Shown here piece by piece: positions 17,980 through 25,154 of a stretch of DNA of 64,000 nt (its first letter is position 1; each line of letters starts with the position of its first letter). This stretch comes from CAZDDI01 sp964504195. GTDB taxonomy: Bacteria; Chloroflexota; Anaerolineae; B4-G1; SLSP01. A model generated the notes under the pieces. It ran no database searches and was not told where the DNA came from. It saw only the letters and a list, made by a program, of their open reading frames with translations. The position numbers and the translations under genes were made by a program. The stretch lies in contig CAZDDI010000012.1 of assembly GCA_964504195.1 (NCBI GenBank), positions 1 through 64,000 on the forward strand, read 5' to 3'.

Positions 17980-20109
17980 TTATTTGGGCTGCATCTCTTC
18001 AATTTTATGGCGCAGTCGGTCGGCTAACCAGTCTGCCCCTGTCCCGCCACTGGTAATGTAAAGTAATTGTCTTGCTCGAGTCATTCCAACGTATAAAAGT
18101 TTGCGTTGTTGATCTATTAATTGTTGAGAATCTTCTCCTTGAGCGTCTATTTGTTCGTTTACATGGAATTCTTCTAGGCCGCTGATAAATACAATTTCGA
18201 ATTCGAGTCCTTTGATGCTATGAAATGTACAGATTTTGACGGTTGGTTCAGTAATATCCAAGTCACCCTTGATTACTTTACAGGGTATGCCGTGCTTTTT
18301 GAGCTCCTGAGCAACTTTTTCTTGTCCAGCCCAATGCCGTCGAAGTATGGCTATGTCCTTTGGTAGATAGCCTTGTTGGAGTAAAGATAAAATTTCCCCA
18401 GCTATACTGTTACATTCTTGTTCAAGCGATTCAAAAGAGAATAACATGGGTATTGGGCCATGCCGGAATTCAGCATAATCCTTGTCCGGTTCTACCATGC
18501 TATCCCCAGCATCTTCTAATTCTGTGACTAATGTTTTGCTATCTCGGATGACTTCTAATGCTACTTCAATTATCTCTCGAGTGCTGCGATAGGAATGCCT
18601 AAGTATGTAACTATTCTGAGCTGTAATACCTAGCCCTAGTTCTTTCCATGTAAAGTCACGCCGGTATATTTTCTGCGCACCATCACCTACGATAAAAACA
18701 AAATTCGTTTCTGGTTTCACCATCTTGAAAGCTGTTCTGAACCAGGTCGGTGCAAAATCTTGCGCTTCATCAATTAGCAGGGCGTGGTATTGTTTGTCTT
18801 CAATGATACCTTCCTCTATGGCTTGTAAAACCATTACCGGAATATCAGCCCAGTCACACATTTTGTTATGTGCCATACGCTCTTGATACTTGCAGAATAT
18901 ACTGTAAATGAGTAAACGTTTTTGTTGTTCGTCACGTCCTAATCCTCTTTCTCTTCCTACACGCTTAATCTTTTGTGGATCAGGATAGTCACTCCATTGA
19001 CGATAGTCTATGCGCTCTTTGATCCAGTTAAATTCATCTACCAAGAACTGAGGGTCAAATTCAGTCACATTTACTTCTCTCAGAATGTTGTTAATAAGAC
19101 CTATTTGACTGTTTTCGTTTTGTGGACTTCTGAATAACCCGTGACGCGTCAAAATATCTCGGCACCATTTGTGGAAATTAACTATTTCTATGTTTCTATT
19201 GTTATTGTCATCAATTTGTCTGTATATTTGGCGCAAATATTGACTTAATGATTTGTTGTAAGTTAAAACTAAAATTTTCCAATCAGGATTTTGTTCGCAA
19301 ATAAAGCGCGCGCGAAAAAGCAATATAAGAGTTTTTCCACTTCCTACAACACCTCTTACAAGCTTTGCTTGTGGTTTTCGAGACATTTCTTGAGCTTGTG
19401 GGGGAAGAAATGTGTCTATTCGAGCTATACCTACCTGATCAGGGGAAAGTGTATGTAATCGTCCTTGCGACCAAGGAACGCGGGTTTGAGGGTAAAGCAT
19501 CCATTTCAGCGTATCCAATTGGAGGTGTGTCAAATTGGTATGAAACAGACATGTCTTACGGAAGCGTTCTACAATCTCATTATTCAAGTCATCTTTTAGT
19601 ATGATAAACTCTTCGTTGCACATCTTGTGCAATTCAAGATCAGAAGATAGCCAATCTTTACGGGTAATATTTGGAAATACAACAAGAGCGGAAATTGAGA
19701 ATGCAAGTTTACCTTTATGTTTTCCTTCTTTTCGAAGGAGCTTGTTGTAATTTTCTGGATCAGTATGCCGATAACGGTCAAGTTCATCTTTCAATGCGCG
19801 GCTTTGGTATTCGGCTTGTTGTTCTGGATTTGTTCTTGTTGCTAAACTGCTTCCCATGAAAATCTCAAACTTATCACGGTTAGCTGCATGAATCTTATCA
19901 ATACTCCAATCTTTGACTTCTACAATCACCAGACCAATATCACTTCCTAGTGCTACAAAATCTGGACGCGCACTTTTTTTATTACCAAATAAAGTGGGTT
20001 CGTACCAAACATAATATTCATGTGGTAAATGATGGTAGAGTGCATTGAATACAACGCGTTCACCAGCATTAGCGTTGTCAGGAACGTGAGGGTAGTTCAT
20101 TTGCGCCAT
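17980..20109 (-). CDS. NERD-nuclease / UvrD-like superfamily 1 helicase
   Basis: 709 residues. An N-terminal NERD (nuclease-related) domain has a PD-(D/E)xK-like site: D50 in RPDFV and E64-V-K66 in VIVEVKDW. A UvrD/PcrA-type helicase follows: Walker A GVVGSGKT at 253-260, Walker B LLIDEAQD at about 444-451, motif IV-like ILRHSYRSTREI, motif V TFHSIKGLEFEIVF, and motif VI LLYVGMTRARQLLYI. The same architecture occurs in defence and DNA-repair contexts. The gene is clearly more AT-rich than its flanks, a sign of transfer. It is followed by an orphan zinc-finger protein and preceded by a MazF remnant and toxin-antitoxin genes. Function by analogy: DNA unwinding and cleavage, possibly anti-phage. 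Confidence 0.85.
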   Translation of the reverse strand: MAQMNYPHVPDNANAGERVVFNALYHHLPHEYYVWYEPTLFGNKKSARPDFVALGSDIGLVIVEVKDWSIDKIHAANRDKFEIFMGSSLATRTNPEQQAEYQSRALKDELDRYRHTDPENYNKLLRKEGKHKGKLAFSISALVVFPNITRKDWLSSDLELHKMCNEEFIILKDDLNNEIVERFRKTCLFHTNLTHLQLDTLKWMLYPQTRVPWSQGRLHTLSPDQVGIARIDTFLPPQAQEMSRKPQAKLVRGVVGSGKTLILLFRARFICEQNPDWKILVLTYNKSLSQYLRQIYRQIDDNNNRNIEIVNFHKWCRDILTRHGLFRSPQNENSQIGLINNILREVNVTEFDPQFLVDEFNWIKERIDYRQWSDYPDPQKIKRVGRERGLGRDEQQKRLLIYSIFCKYQERMAHNKMCDWADIPVMVLQAIEEGIIEDKQYHALLIDEAQDFAPTWFRTAFKMVKPETNFVFIVGDGAQKIYRRDFTWKELGLGITAQNSYILRHSYRSTREIIEVALEVIRDSKTLVTELEDAGDSMVEPDKDYAEFRHGPIPMLFSFESLEQECNSIAGEILSLLQQGYLPKDIAILRRHWAGQEKVAQELKKHGIPCKVIKGDLDITEPTVKICTFHSIKGLEFEIVFISGLEEFHVNEQIDAQGEDSQQLIDQQRKLLYVGMTRARQLLYITSGGTGADWLADRLRHKIEEMQPK

Positions 20110-20145
20110 GATGTTTTCTTCTTTTTTTACCCTTAATTTGTGCGC

Positions 20146-20301
20146 TTACAACTTCAAAACCAAGTGTAAACCAGTCCCTATTTGCTCTATCAAATTCTCT
20201 GGCGACTTACCAATGCGTTCTATCAAGAAGCGTTTATCCACTGTGAGCACTTGTGATACGGTGTATGGTGATAATAGATTGCAAAGATCTATTCTTCCAA
20301 C
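20146..20301 (-). pseudogene. C-terminal remnant of a MazF/PemK-type toxin
   Basis: Reading the minus strand from a TGA at 20302, about 51 codons are open to a TAA at 20146. They encode SQVLTVDKRFLIERIG, then ENLIEQIGTGLHLVLKL. This matches the end of MazF/PemK toxins (VrTVDKsRL.er.G..s...l..i...l..vLgL). No ATG exists in the frame and the N-terminal catalytic part is absent, so it is probably a decayed toxin gene or a fragment left by recombination. Its 5' end overlaps the end of hepT. Confidence 0.6.
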
Positions 20302-20633
20302 TCAGCCAGTACTTTTTCCAATGCGATTTTCAGTGATGGTAAATCCTCTGTTGCAGTGAGCCATATTTGTTCAATGTCCACGCCAAAGTAATCGTGAATT
20401 AGCTTATCGCGCATCCCTGCAATATCTTGCCACGGCAGATAGCTATGTGCAGCTCGCAGCTCTTGTGAAAGCCGCTTGGTGGCTTCGCCCATGATTTCTA
20501 TTTGTCGAATCACGCCATCTTGGAGCAAGGAATCTTGAATGAAAGCCATTTCGTCTTTGCCGTGTAGATACGCTGTTGCTTTTGCAACAGCATCAAGAAT
20601 GTGTCGGAGATAAACCGAGTCGTCACGCTTCAT
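20289..20633 (-). CDS. hepT: HEPN-domain toxin (HepT-like, DUF86)
   Basis: 114 residues. The HEPN RNase motif R-x4-H-x-Y is intact (R75DKLIHDY82), as in HepT toxins of the HEPN/MNT systems. The antitoxin gene precedes it, and the two overlap by 11 bases, the usual arrangement. In known systems (MntA-HepT) the antitoxin AMPylates the tyrosine of this motif to silence the RNase. Genuine toxicity is inferred, not shown. Confidence 0.9.
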   Translation of the reverse strand: MKRDDSVYLRHILDAVAKATAYLHGKDEMAFIQDSLLQDGVIRQIEIMGEATKRLSQELRAAHSYLPWQDIAGMRDKLIHDYFGVDIEQIWLTATEDLPSLKIALEKVLAELEE

Positions 20634-20922
20634 AGATCACCTGCAAATCGCGCGCAATGCCCTCTCGCAGGTAGGGGCTAATAGCAGCTTCGGTGAGCAA
20701 ATCCACTTTTCTTCCTAAAGCCTCTGAGAGTTGCCTCTCTAAGGCTACCATCTTTAACAAGCTAATGCGCTTGGAAAATCTGACCACAAGATCAATGTCG
20801 CTATGTGCATCAGCTTCCCCTCGCGCCACAGAACCAAAGACGCCAATTTGACTCACATGGTTTTGGCGACATAGAGCAATCAGCGCATTTACATCAAAGG
20901 GTAATTTGCTCATCATGTCCAT
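20623..20922 (-). CDS. mntA: MNT nucleotidyltransferase antitoxin (MntA-like)
   Basis: 99 residues of minimal nucleotidyltransferase fold. The catalytic motif GSVARGEADAHSDID (G30, S31, D42, D44) fits GSx10DxD. It precedes hepT with an overlap, the canonical HEPN/MNT order. The start may be the ATG at 20922 or the ATG two or three codons later; the ribosome-binding site AAGGA fits either. The upstream neighbour is an orphan DNA methyltransferase. Confidence 0.9.
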   Translation of the reverse strand: MDMMSKLPFDVNALIALCRQNHVSQIGVFGSVARGEADAHSDIDLVVRFSKRISLLKMVALERQLSEALGRKVDLLTEAAISPYLREGIARDLQVIYEA

Positions 20923-20953
20923 TGCTTGTCCTTAGCCATCACCTTCATAAAGT

Positions 20954-21886
20954 CTATTCTGTAACTTTTGCAAAAAGGGTCAACTGATTTACTGGTTCTG
21001 GTTCAGGTTGCCCATACAAAGCTGCGACAGATTCTTCAAACCGTTTGAACGCATTCTCGTGACGGTGCAGGAACCAGCGTTTATGGTTTTCCAGGTATTT
21101 GGCTCGAATGTCTGGCTGTCTCAAATCCAACGGGACTCTTTCCACACGCGGGTCAACACTATCGAATCCTGCAAACGGCACCGATAACCGCTTGTGGGTG
21201 ATGGCTACATAATCAGGATTGATCTCTATGCCAATGGCCTTGCGAGCAAGCTGCTGGCAGACGCGCAAAGTCGTACCGCTGCCGGAAAAAGGATCGAGCA
21301 CCCAATCTCCTGCATCCGAAGAAGCCAGCACCATTCGCTCAATCAGACCTTCCGGTTTTTGGGTTGGATGATCCTGGCGATTGCCGTTGCAATAATGCAC
21401 GTGGGAAAATTCCCAGACATCGCCTGGGTTTGCGCCACGCATATTGTTGCGTTCCCGGTAGTATTTTTGCGGCACGCGCACTGCATCCAGATTGAACTTG
21501 GCGGTTTGCGATTTGGTAAACATCAGAATATCCTCATGGCGAGGAGAGAATCCGCGCGTCTTGCCCATGCCCTGCGTATAGTGCCAGACTATCCAACTGT
21601 TGAAAAACATTTGTAACTCACGGTCGAGAATGTCGTAAAGGTACGAGATAAAGCGAAAGCCCATAAACACATAGAGTGTGCCGTATGGCTTCAAGAGCCT
21701 GTGCGCTTCGCTCAACCATGCCCGCGAAAAGGCAAGGTATTCATCGAAGCCTTTGATATCATGATTGTTTCCATAATCCTTGCCCAGATTGTAGGGTGGG
21801 TCGGCCACGATAAGATCTATAGAGCCGCTTTCAAGTGCTTTCATTTCTTGAAGAGCGTCTCCTGTGATGATTTGAATGTCACTCAT
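20954..21886 (-). CDS. DNA methyltransferase, beta class (N6-adenine or N4-cytosine), orphan
   Basis: 310 residues. The catalytic motif DPPYNLG at 29-35 comes before the SAM-binding DPFSGSGTT at 198-206, which is the order of beta-class amino-methyltransferases; DHPTQKPE lies between them. No restriction endonuclease gene is adjacent, so it may be an orphan methylase for regulation or self-marking, or it may have lost its partner. It lies at the right edge of the AT-rich defence-like island, in the same orientation as the MntA-HepT pair. The recognition sequence cannot be read from the protein. Confidence 0.85.
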   Translation of the reverse strand: MSDIQIITGDALQEMKALESGSIDLIVADPPYNLGKDYGNNHDIKGFDEYLAFSRAWLSEAHRLLKPYGTLYVFMGFRFISYLYDILDRELQMFFNSWIVWHYTQGMGKTRGFSPRHEDILMFTKSQTAKFNLDAVRVPQKYYRERNNMRGANPGDVWEFSHVHYCNGNRQDHPTQKPEGLIERMVLASSDAGDWVLDPFSGSGTTLRVCQQLARKAIGIEINPDYVAITHKRLSVPFAGFDSVDPRVERVPLDLRQPDIRAKYLENHKRWFLHRHENAFKRFEESVAALYGQPEPEPVNQLTLFAKVTE

Positions 21887-21991
21887 CAGAGGTTTTCATA
21901 TTGCATGGATAACTTCCCTATTGGTCTGTGTTTTGCTTAACCGCTTCATTTCCTTACCTCTAGTATACTCATTTTTGGCAGGCTTGCCAAT

Positions 21992-22756
21992 TCAGCGCAC
22001 CAGCCATAGCATCAACCCGCCGCCGAGCGTGCATAGCACGAGCACGATCCAATCGCTGCGGCGCATGGCTAGCTCCCGCCAGGTGGTGCGCGGTGTGGCG
22101 CTATCCAGCCCGCGCGCGGCCAGCGCCAGCGTGAGCTGATCGCTCATGCGCAGCGTGCCGATGACGACGGCGACGAGCACGGGCAGGTAATCGCGCAGGC
22201 GGCGGATGAACGATCCGCTGGGCATCCACCCGCGCGCGGCCTGCGCCGCCCGCACGCTGCTGAAGAGATGGCTCAGCGCGGGGATGAAGCGCAGCGTGAG
22301 ACTGATGGTCAACCCCCAGGTGTAGGGCGCGCCCAGCCGCACGAACGCGCGCACCAGCGCGTGCTGCTCGGTGGTGAAGAGCAATGCGCCGGTTACAAAG
22401 GTCATCGTTAGCGCCCGCAGCGCGAAGAGCAGGCCGGAGAGCAGCCCGCCGACGGTGAGCCGCAGCGGGCCGAGCGTCAGCAGCTCCGTCCCGCCCGGTG
22501 CAAAGAAGGGCTGGAGCAGCAGAATGAACAGCAACAGCACGCGCAACTGTCGCCAGAGCCACGCCAGGCGCGCGCTAGGAACGCCTGCGCCCCACAACAG
22601 CAGGTGCAGCGTCAACAAAAACCCGGCCTGGAACAAGGGGCGGGGGATGAGCAGTGCCAGCAGCACGCCCCAGAGCGCGCCCCACAGCTTCACACGCGGA
22701 TCGAGCCGGTGCAGCCACGAGCGGCCCGGCGCGTACAAATCCATCACCAGACTCAT
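21992..22756 (-). CDS. ecfT: ECF transporter T component
   Basis: 254 residues of the EcfT/CbiQ family: the membrane scaffold that links substrate-binding S proteins to the ATPases of energy-coupling-factor transporters. It starts with LYAPGRSWLHRLDPRVKLWG, the usual HRLDPRxKL motif, then has about five membrane helices. The C-terminal half holds a cytoplasmic coupling region with an AARGW-type motif (QAARGWMPSG), and near the end LALAARGLDSATPRT, the second Ala-Arg-Gly motif. It overlaps the ATPase gene by 4 bases (ATGA). Substrate depends on the S component. Confidence 0.9.
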   Translation of the reverse strand: MSLVMDLYAPGRSWLHRLDPRVKLWGALWGVLLALLIPRPLFQAGFLLTLHLLLWGAGVPSARLAWLWRQLRVLLLFILLLQPFFAPGGTELLTLGPLRLTVGGLLSGLLFALRALTMTFVTGALLFTTEQHALVRAFVRLGAPYTWGLTISLTLRFIPALSHLFSSVRAAQAARGWMPSGSFIRRLRDYLPVLVAVVIGTLRMSDQLTLALAARGLDSATPRTTWRELAMRRSDWIVLVLCTLGGGLMLWLVR

Positions 22757-24243
22757 GCCAGCAGCTCCCCCGCCAATTGCCCCAACACCGTTGCTGCTGG
22801 CCTGTTGGCGAGGATCCGCCCGGCGCGCAGCGCGATAATCTCATCGCACCACGCGGCCAGCTCGCTTTCGTGGGTGATGAGGATGATCGTCGTCCCGGCG
22901 GCCCGGCGTTCGGCCAGCCAATCGAGTAGTTGCGCCCAGCCGCGCCCGTCCAGGCCGACGGTGGGTTCATCCAGCACGAGGATGGGCGTTTCCAGCGCGG
23001 CGAGCGCGGCCAGCGTCACCGCGCGGCGCGCACCGTAGCTGAGGATGGCCGGGGGCAGGGTCGCGCTTGCGCTCAGGTCGAACCGGGCCAGCGCACGTTC
23101 TACGCGCGCGTCGGCATCGGGCAGGCGCAGGCAGCGCGGGCCGTAGGCTACCTCATCACGCACGGTGACGCCGAAAATCTGCTGTTCCGGGCGTTGGAAG
23201 AGGAAGCCCACCTGCCGGGCAAGCTCCCCCGGCGCTGTGCGGGCCGCATCGTGCCCCAGAATCGTCACTGTGCCGGAGATGGGGCGGAGCAGGCCGTTGA
23301 AGTGCCGCGCCAGCGTGCTTTTGCCCGCGCCGTTGACGCCGACCAGTGCCACGCAGCGCCCGCGCGGGATGGCGAGGTCAATGCCTTGCAGCACGGCGCG
23401 GCCATCGCCATAAGTGAAGCTGAGGTTGCGCGTGACGATAGCGGGTTCGTTCCCGGCGGGGTGGGGCGATGGAGGGACTTTCGGCCATCTGGTGCGGGGC
23501 AAGAGTATCCCGGCTTCTTCCAGGCGGGGTTCGGCGGCGAGCAAGTGCGCAGGGGGCTGCGGCGGGGTGAGCGTCCCGCTGACGAGCAGCGATGCGCTAT
23601 CGGCGAGCTGGGCGGTCTGTGGGCGGAGCGTGGTCAGCAGCAGCGTCGCGCCATCGTCGCGGAGCGCGGCGAGCGCAGTGAGCACCTCGCGGCGGCCTAC
23701 CGGATCGAGTCCGCCCAGCGGCTCATCGAGCGCCCACACGCGGGGGCGCATGGCCCAGACCGCCGCCAGCGCAAGCCGTTTCTGCTCGCCGCCGGAGAGC
23801 GTCCACGGCGCGCGCCCGGTGAGCGGCAGCAGCCCGAACTGCCGCAACGCCATGTTGACGCGCGGCCCAATGTCACCCGACGGCACGCCGAGTGTCTCCA
23901 GCCCCCAGGCGACTTCATCTTCAACCGTGGCGTTGAAGAGCTGGGTGGCAGCATCTTGGAACAACAAGCCGACAGCCCCGGCGGGCAGCGGCGCGGCGAA
24001 GGGGTCATGCCCGGCGATGCGCAGACTGCCGTTGCTCTGTCCGCCAGTGTAGCGTGGCGCTAACCCGGCCAGTAAGTAGCAGAGCGTGCTCTTGCCGCTG
24101 CCGCTGGCCCCCATCACCGCGTAAGCCTCGCCCGCTCCCACGCGCAACTCAAGCGCCTCAAAAAGCGGCGTTGCAGCAATCTCAGGCGTCAGCGGCGGGT
24201 AGGTAAAGCCTATCCCTTGCGCGGCAATGACCGGTTCAGGCAT
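22753..24243 (-). CDS. ecfA: ECF transporter dual ATPase (EcfA1-EcfA2 fusion)
   Basis: 496 residues carrying two ABC ATPase domains in one chain: Walker A GASGSGKST in the first half and GVNGAGKST in the second. The first signature is intact (LSGGEQKRLAL), while the second has LSYGARRAVTL where LSGGQ is expected, so one of the two composite ATP sites may be degenerate. Both Walker B/H-loop regions are recognisable (WALDEPLGG, LVLDEPTVG; final H in LITHESELA). Start 24243 is taken as the first Met after a disordered extension; the true start may be 11 codons upstream. It sits between the S and T components. Confidence 0.88.
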   Translation of the reverse strand: MPEPVIAAQGIGFTYPPLTPEIAATPLFEALELRVGAGEAYAVMGASGSGKSTLCYLLAGLAPRYTGGQSNGSLRIAGHDPFAAPLPAGAVGLLFQDAATQLFNATVEDEVAWGLETLGVPSGDIGPRVNMALRQFGLLPLTGRAPWTLSGGEQKRLALAAVWAMRPRVWALDEPLGGLDPVGRREVLTALAALRDDGATLLLTTLRPQTAQLADSASLLVSGTLTPPQPPAHLLAAEPRLEEAGILLPRTRWPKVPPSPHPAGNEPAIVTRNLSFTYGDGRAVLQGIDLAIPRGRCVALVGVNGAGKSTLARHFNGLLRPISGTVTILGHDAARTAPGELARQVGFLFQRPEQQIFGVTVRDEVAYGPRCLRLPDADARVERALARFDLSASATLPPAILSYGARRAVTLAALAALETPILVLDEPTVGLDGRGWAQLLDWLAERRAAGTTIILITHESELAAWCDEIIALRAGRILANRPAATVLGQLAGELLA

Positions 24244-24282
24244 ACAAGCCACAAGAGATTTCACCGCAGAGGGCAAAATCTT

Positions 24283-24362
24283 CTTTACGCATTACGTTTT
24301 ACGCAGTACGGGCAATATGCGGACAAGGTTTTCATGGTGTGCCCGCTCATGCGCGGCTGCGC
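24283..24362. repeat. Dispersed repeat (TACGCATTACGTTTTACGCAGTACG type), copy 1
   Basis: About 80 bases between the S-component gene and ecfA closely resemble the spacer at 57689-57773. Both begin TTACGCATTACGTTTTACGC, continue into a TATGCGG... CAGG/AAGG TTTTCAT segment, and end in CATGCGCGG. The two copies lie 33 kb apart and each ends just before the stop of a minus-strand gene. Confidence 0.65.
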
Positions 24363-24373
24363 CAGGCCATGCT

Positions 24374-24892
24374 TTACGCCGCGTTTCGGGTGTATTGGAC
24401 GAGCGGCGGGTAGGCGCGTTTGACGGCCAGGTAGAGCGGAATCCCCAGCAGCCCGCCGCTAAATCCCTGGATGAGGTTGGGCACGATTTCCGCTATCGCG
24501 TTGCCCATCCCCACCAGCAGGATTCCCGCCAGGAAGTACCCTCCGGCGACGATGAGCATACTGGCGATGACGGTCAGCGTCAACTGGAGCGCGCCGCGCT
24601 GTTTGCGCACCAGCATGCCGATGGCCCAGCCTTGCAGCCCGTGAACCAGCAGCGAGAACAGTGCCCATTGCGCGTAACCGCTGGTGACATCGGCCAGGGC
24701 CGTGCCCAGCCCGCCGGCCACTGCGCCCACCCACGGCCCGAAGGCCAGCGCGGCGAAGAAGACGCCGGCATCGCCCAGATGGATGTAGCCGCGCGCCGGG
24801 GTAGCGATCTGCACTGCGCGCGTCAGCACCAGAATCAGCGCCGCCATGAGCGCCGTCAGCGTCATCCGTCGAATGTTCAAGCCTTGAGACAT
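24374..24892 (-). CDS. ECF transporter substrate-specific (S) component
   Basis: 172 residues, six hydrophobic segments. The conserved IHLGDAGVFFAALAFGPWVG, followed by GGLGTALADVTSGYAQWALF, is the pattern of S components of the PF07155-like group. These bind vitamins or related small molecules (riboflavin, pantothenate, HMP and others); the ligand cannot be told here. It is the first gene of the ecf unit, with the ATPase and T genes following. No clear riboswitch was found in the 100 bases before it. Confidence 0.82.
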   Translation of the reverse strand: MSQGLNIRRMTLTALMAALILVLTRAVQIATPARGYIHLGDAGVFFAALAFGPWVGAVAGGLGTALADVTSGYAQWALFSLLVHGLQGWAIGMLVRKQRGALQLTLTVIASMLIVAGGYFLAGILLVGMGNAIAEIVPNLIQGFSGGLLGIPLYLAVKRAYPPLVQYTRNAA

Positions 24893-24996
24893 GACAACTC
24901 CTTACTTTATGTAATGAAGAGTGGTATGGCCAGAGACCGGCCAGAGCATGTTGGGGCTAACCGCCGACCGTGGCCTCTCAGAAACACACCCTTATC

Positions 24997-25026
24997 AAAA
25001 GGCCCCCCCGCGTTAGCGAGAGGGCC
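24997..25026 (-). terminator. Terminator of the tRNA-Leu gene
   Basis: On the minus strand GGCCCTCTCGC, a three-base loop and a nearly complementary GCGGGGGGGCC (with G-T pairs) are followed by TTTTGAT. It lies directly after the tRNA. Confidence 0.75.
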
Positions 25027-25033
25027 TGGGTGA

Positions 25034-25115
25034 TGGGGAAGGCGGGACTTGAACCCGCACGCCTTGCGGCACATGATCCTAAGTCATGCTCGTCTGCCAA
25101 TTCCGACACTCCCCC
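25034..25115 (-). tRNA. tRNA-Leu, anticodon TAG
   Basis: 82 bases fold as a tRNA with a 7-bp acceptor stem (GGGGGAG/CTTCCCC, one G-T pair), a D-arm containing GGAATTGGCAGA, an anticodon stem CATGA/TCATG enclosing CTTAGGA (anticodon TAG), and a long variable arm as in leucine and serine tRNAs. The T-arm is GCGGG TTCAAGT CCCGC, and the discriminator base is A. The CCA end is not encoded. Confidence 0.95.
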
Positions 25116-25154
25116 AACGCTTTGATTATACCGCGAAGCGCCGTGAACGCAACC

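Noticed and set aside
20110..20300. A short plus-strand gene in the helicase/HEPN spacer
   Set aside because: The plus-strand frame has no motif or ribosome-binding site; the minus-strand reading gives a recognisable MazF C-terminus instead.
22930..24063. A 377-residue plus-strand open frame opposite the ECF ATPase gene
   Set aside because: It is the antisense reading of a gene with two intact ABC ATPase domains, its composition is biased to Arg and Gly, and it has no domain or ribosome-binding support.
24893..25000. Possible TPP or other vitamin riboswitch before the ECF S-component gene
   Set aside because: A CTGAGAG word is present but the conserved GAACCTGAT core and the rest of the pairing are missing. 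No other riboswitch consensus could be matched by eye.
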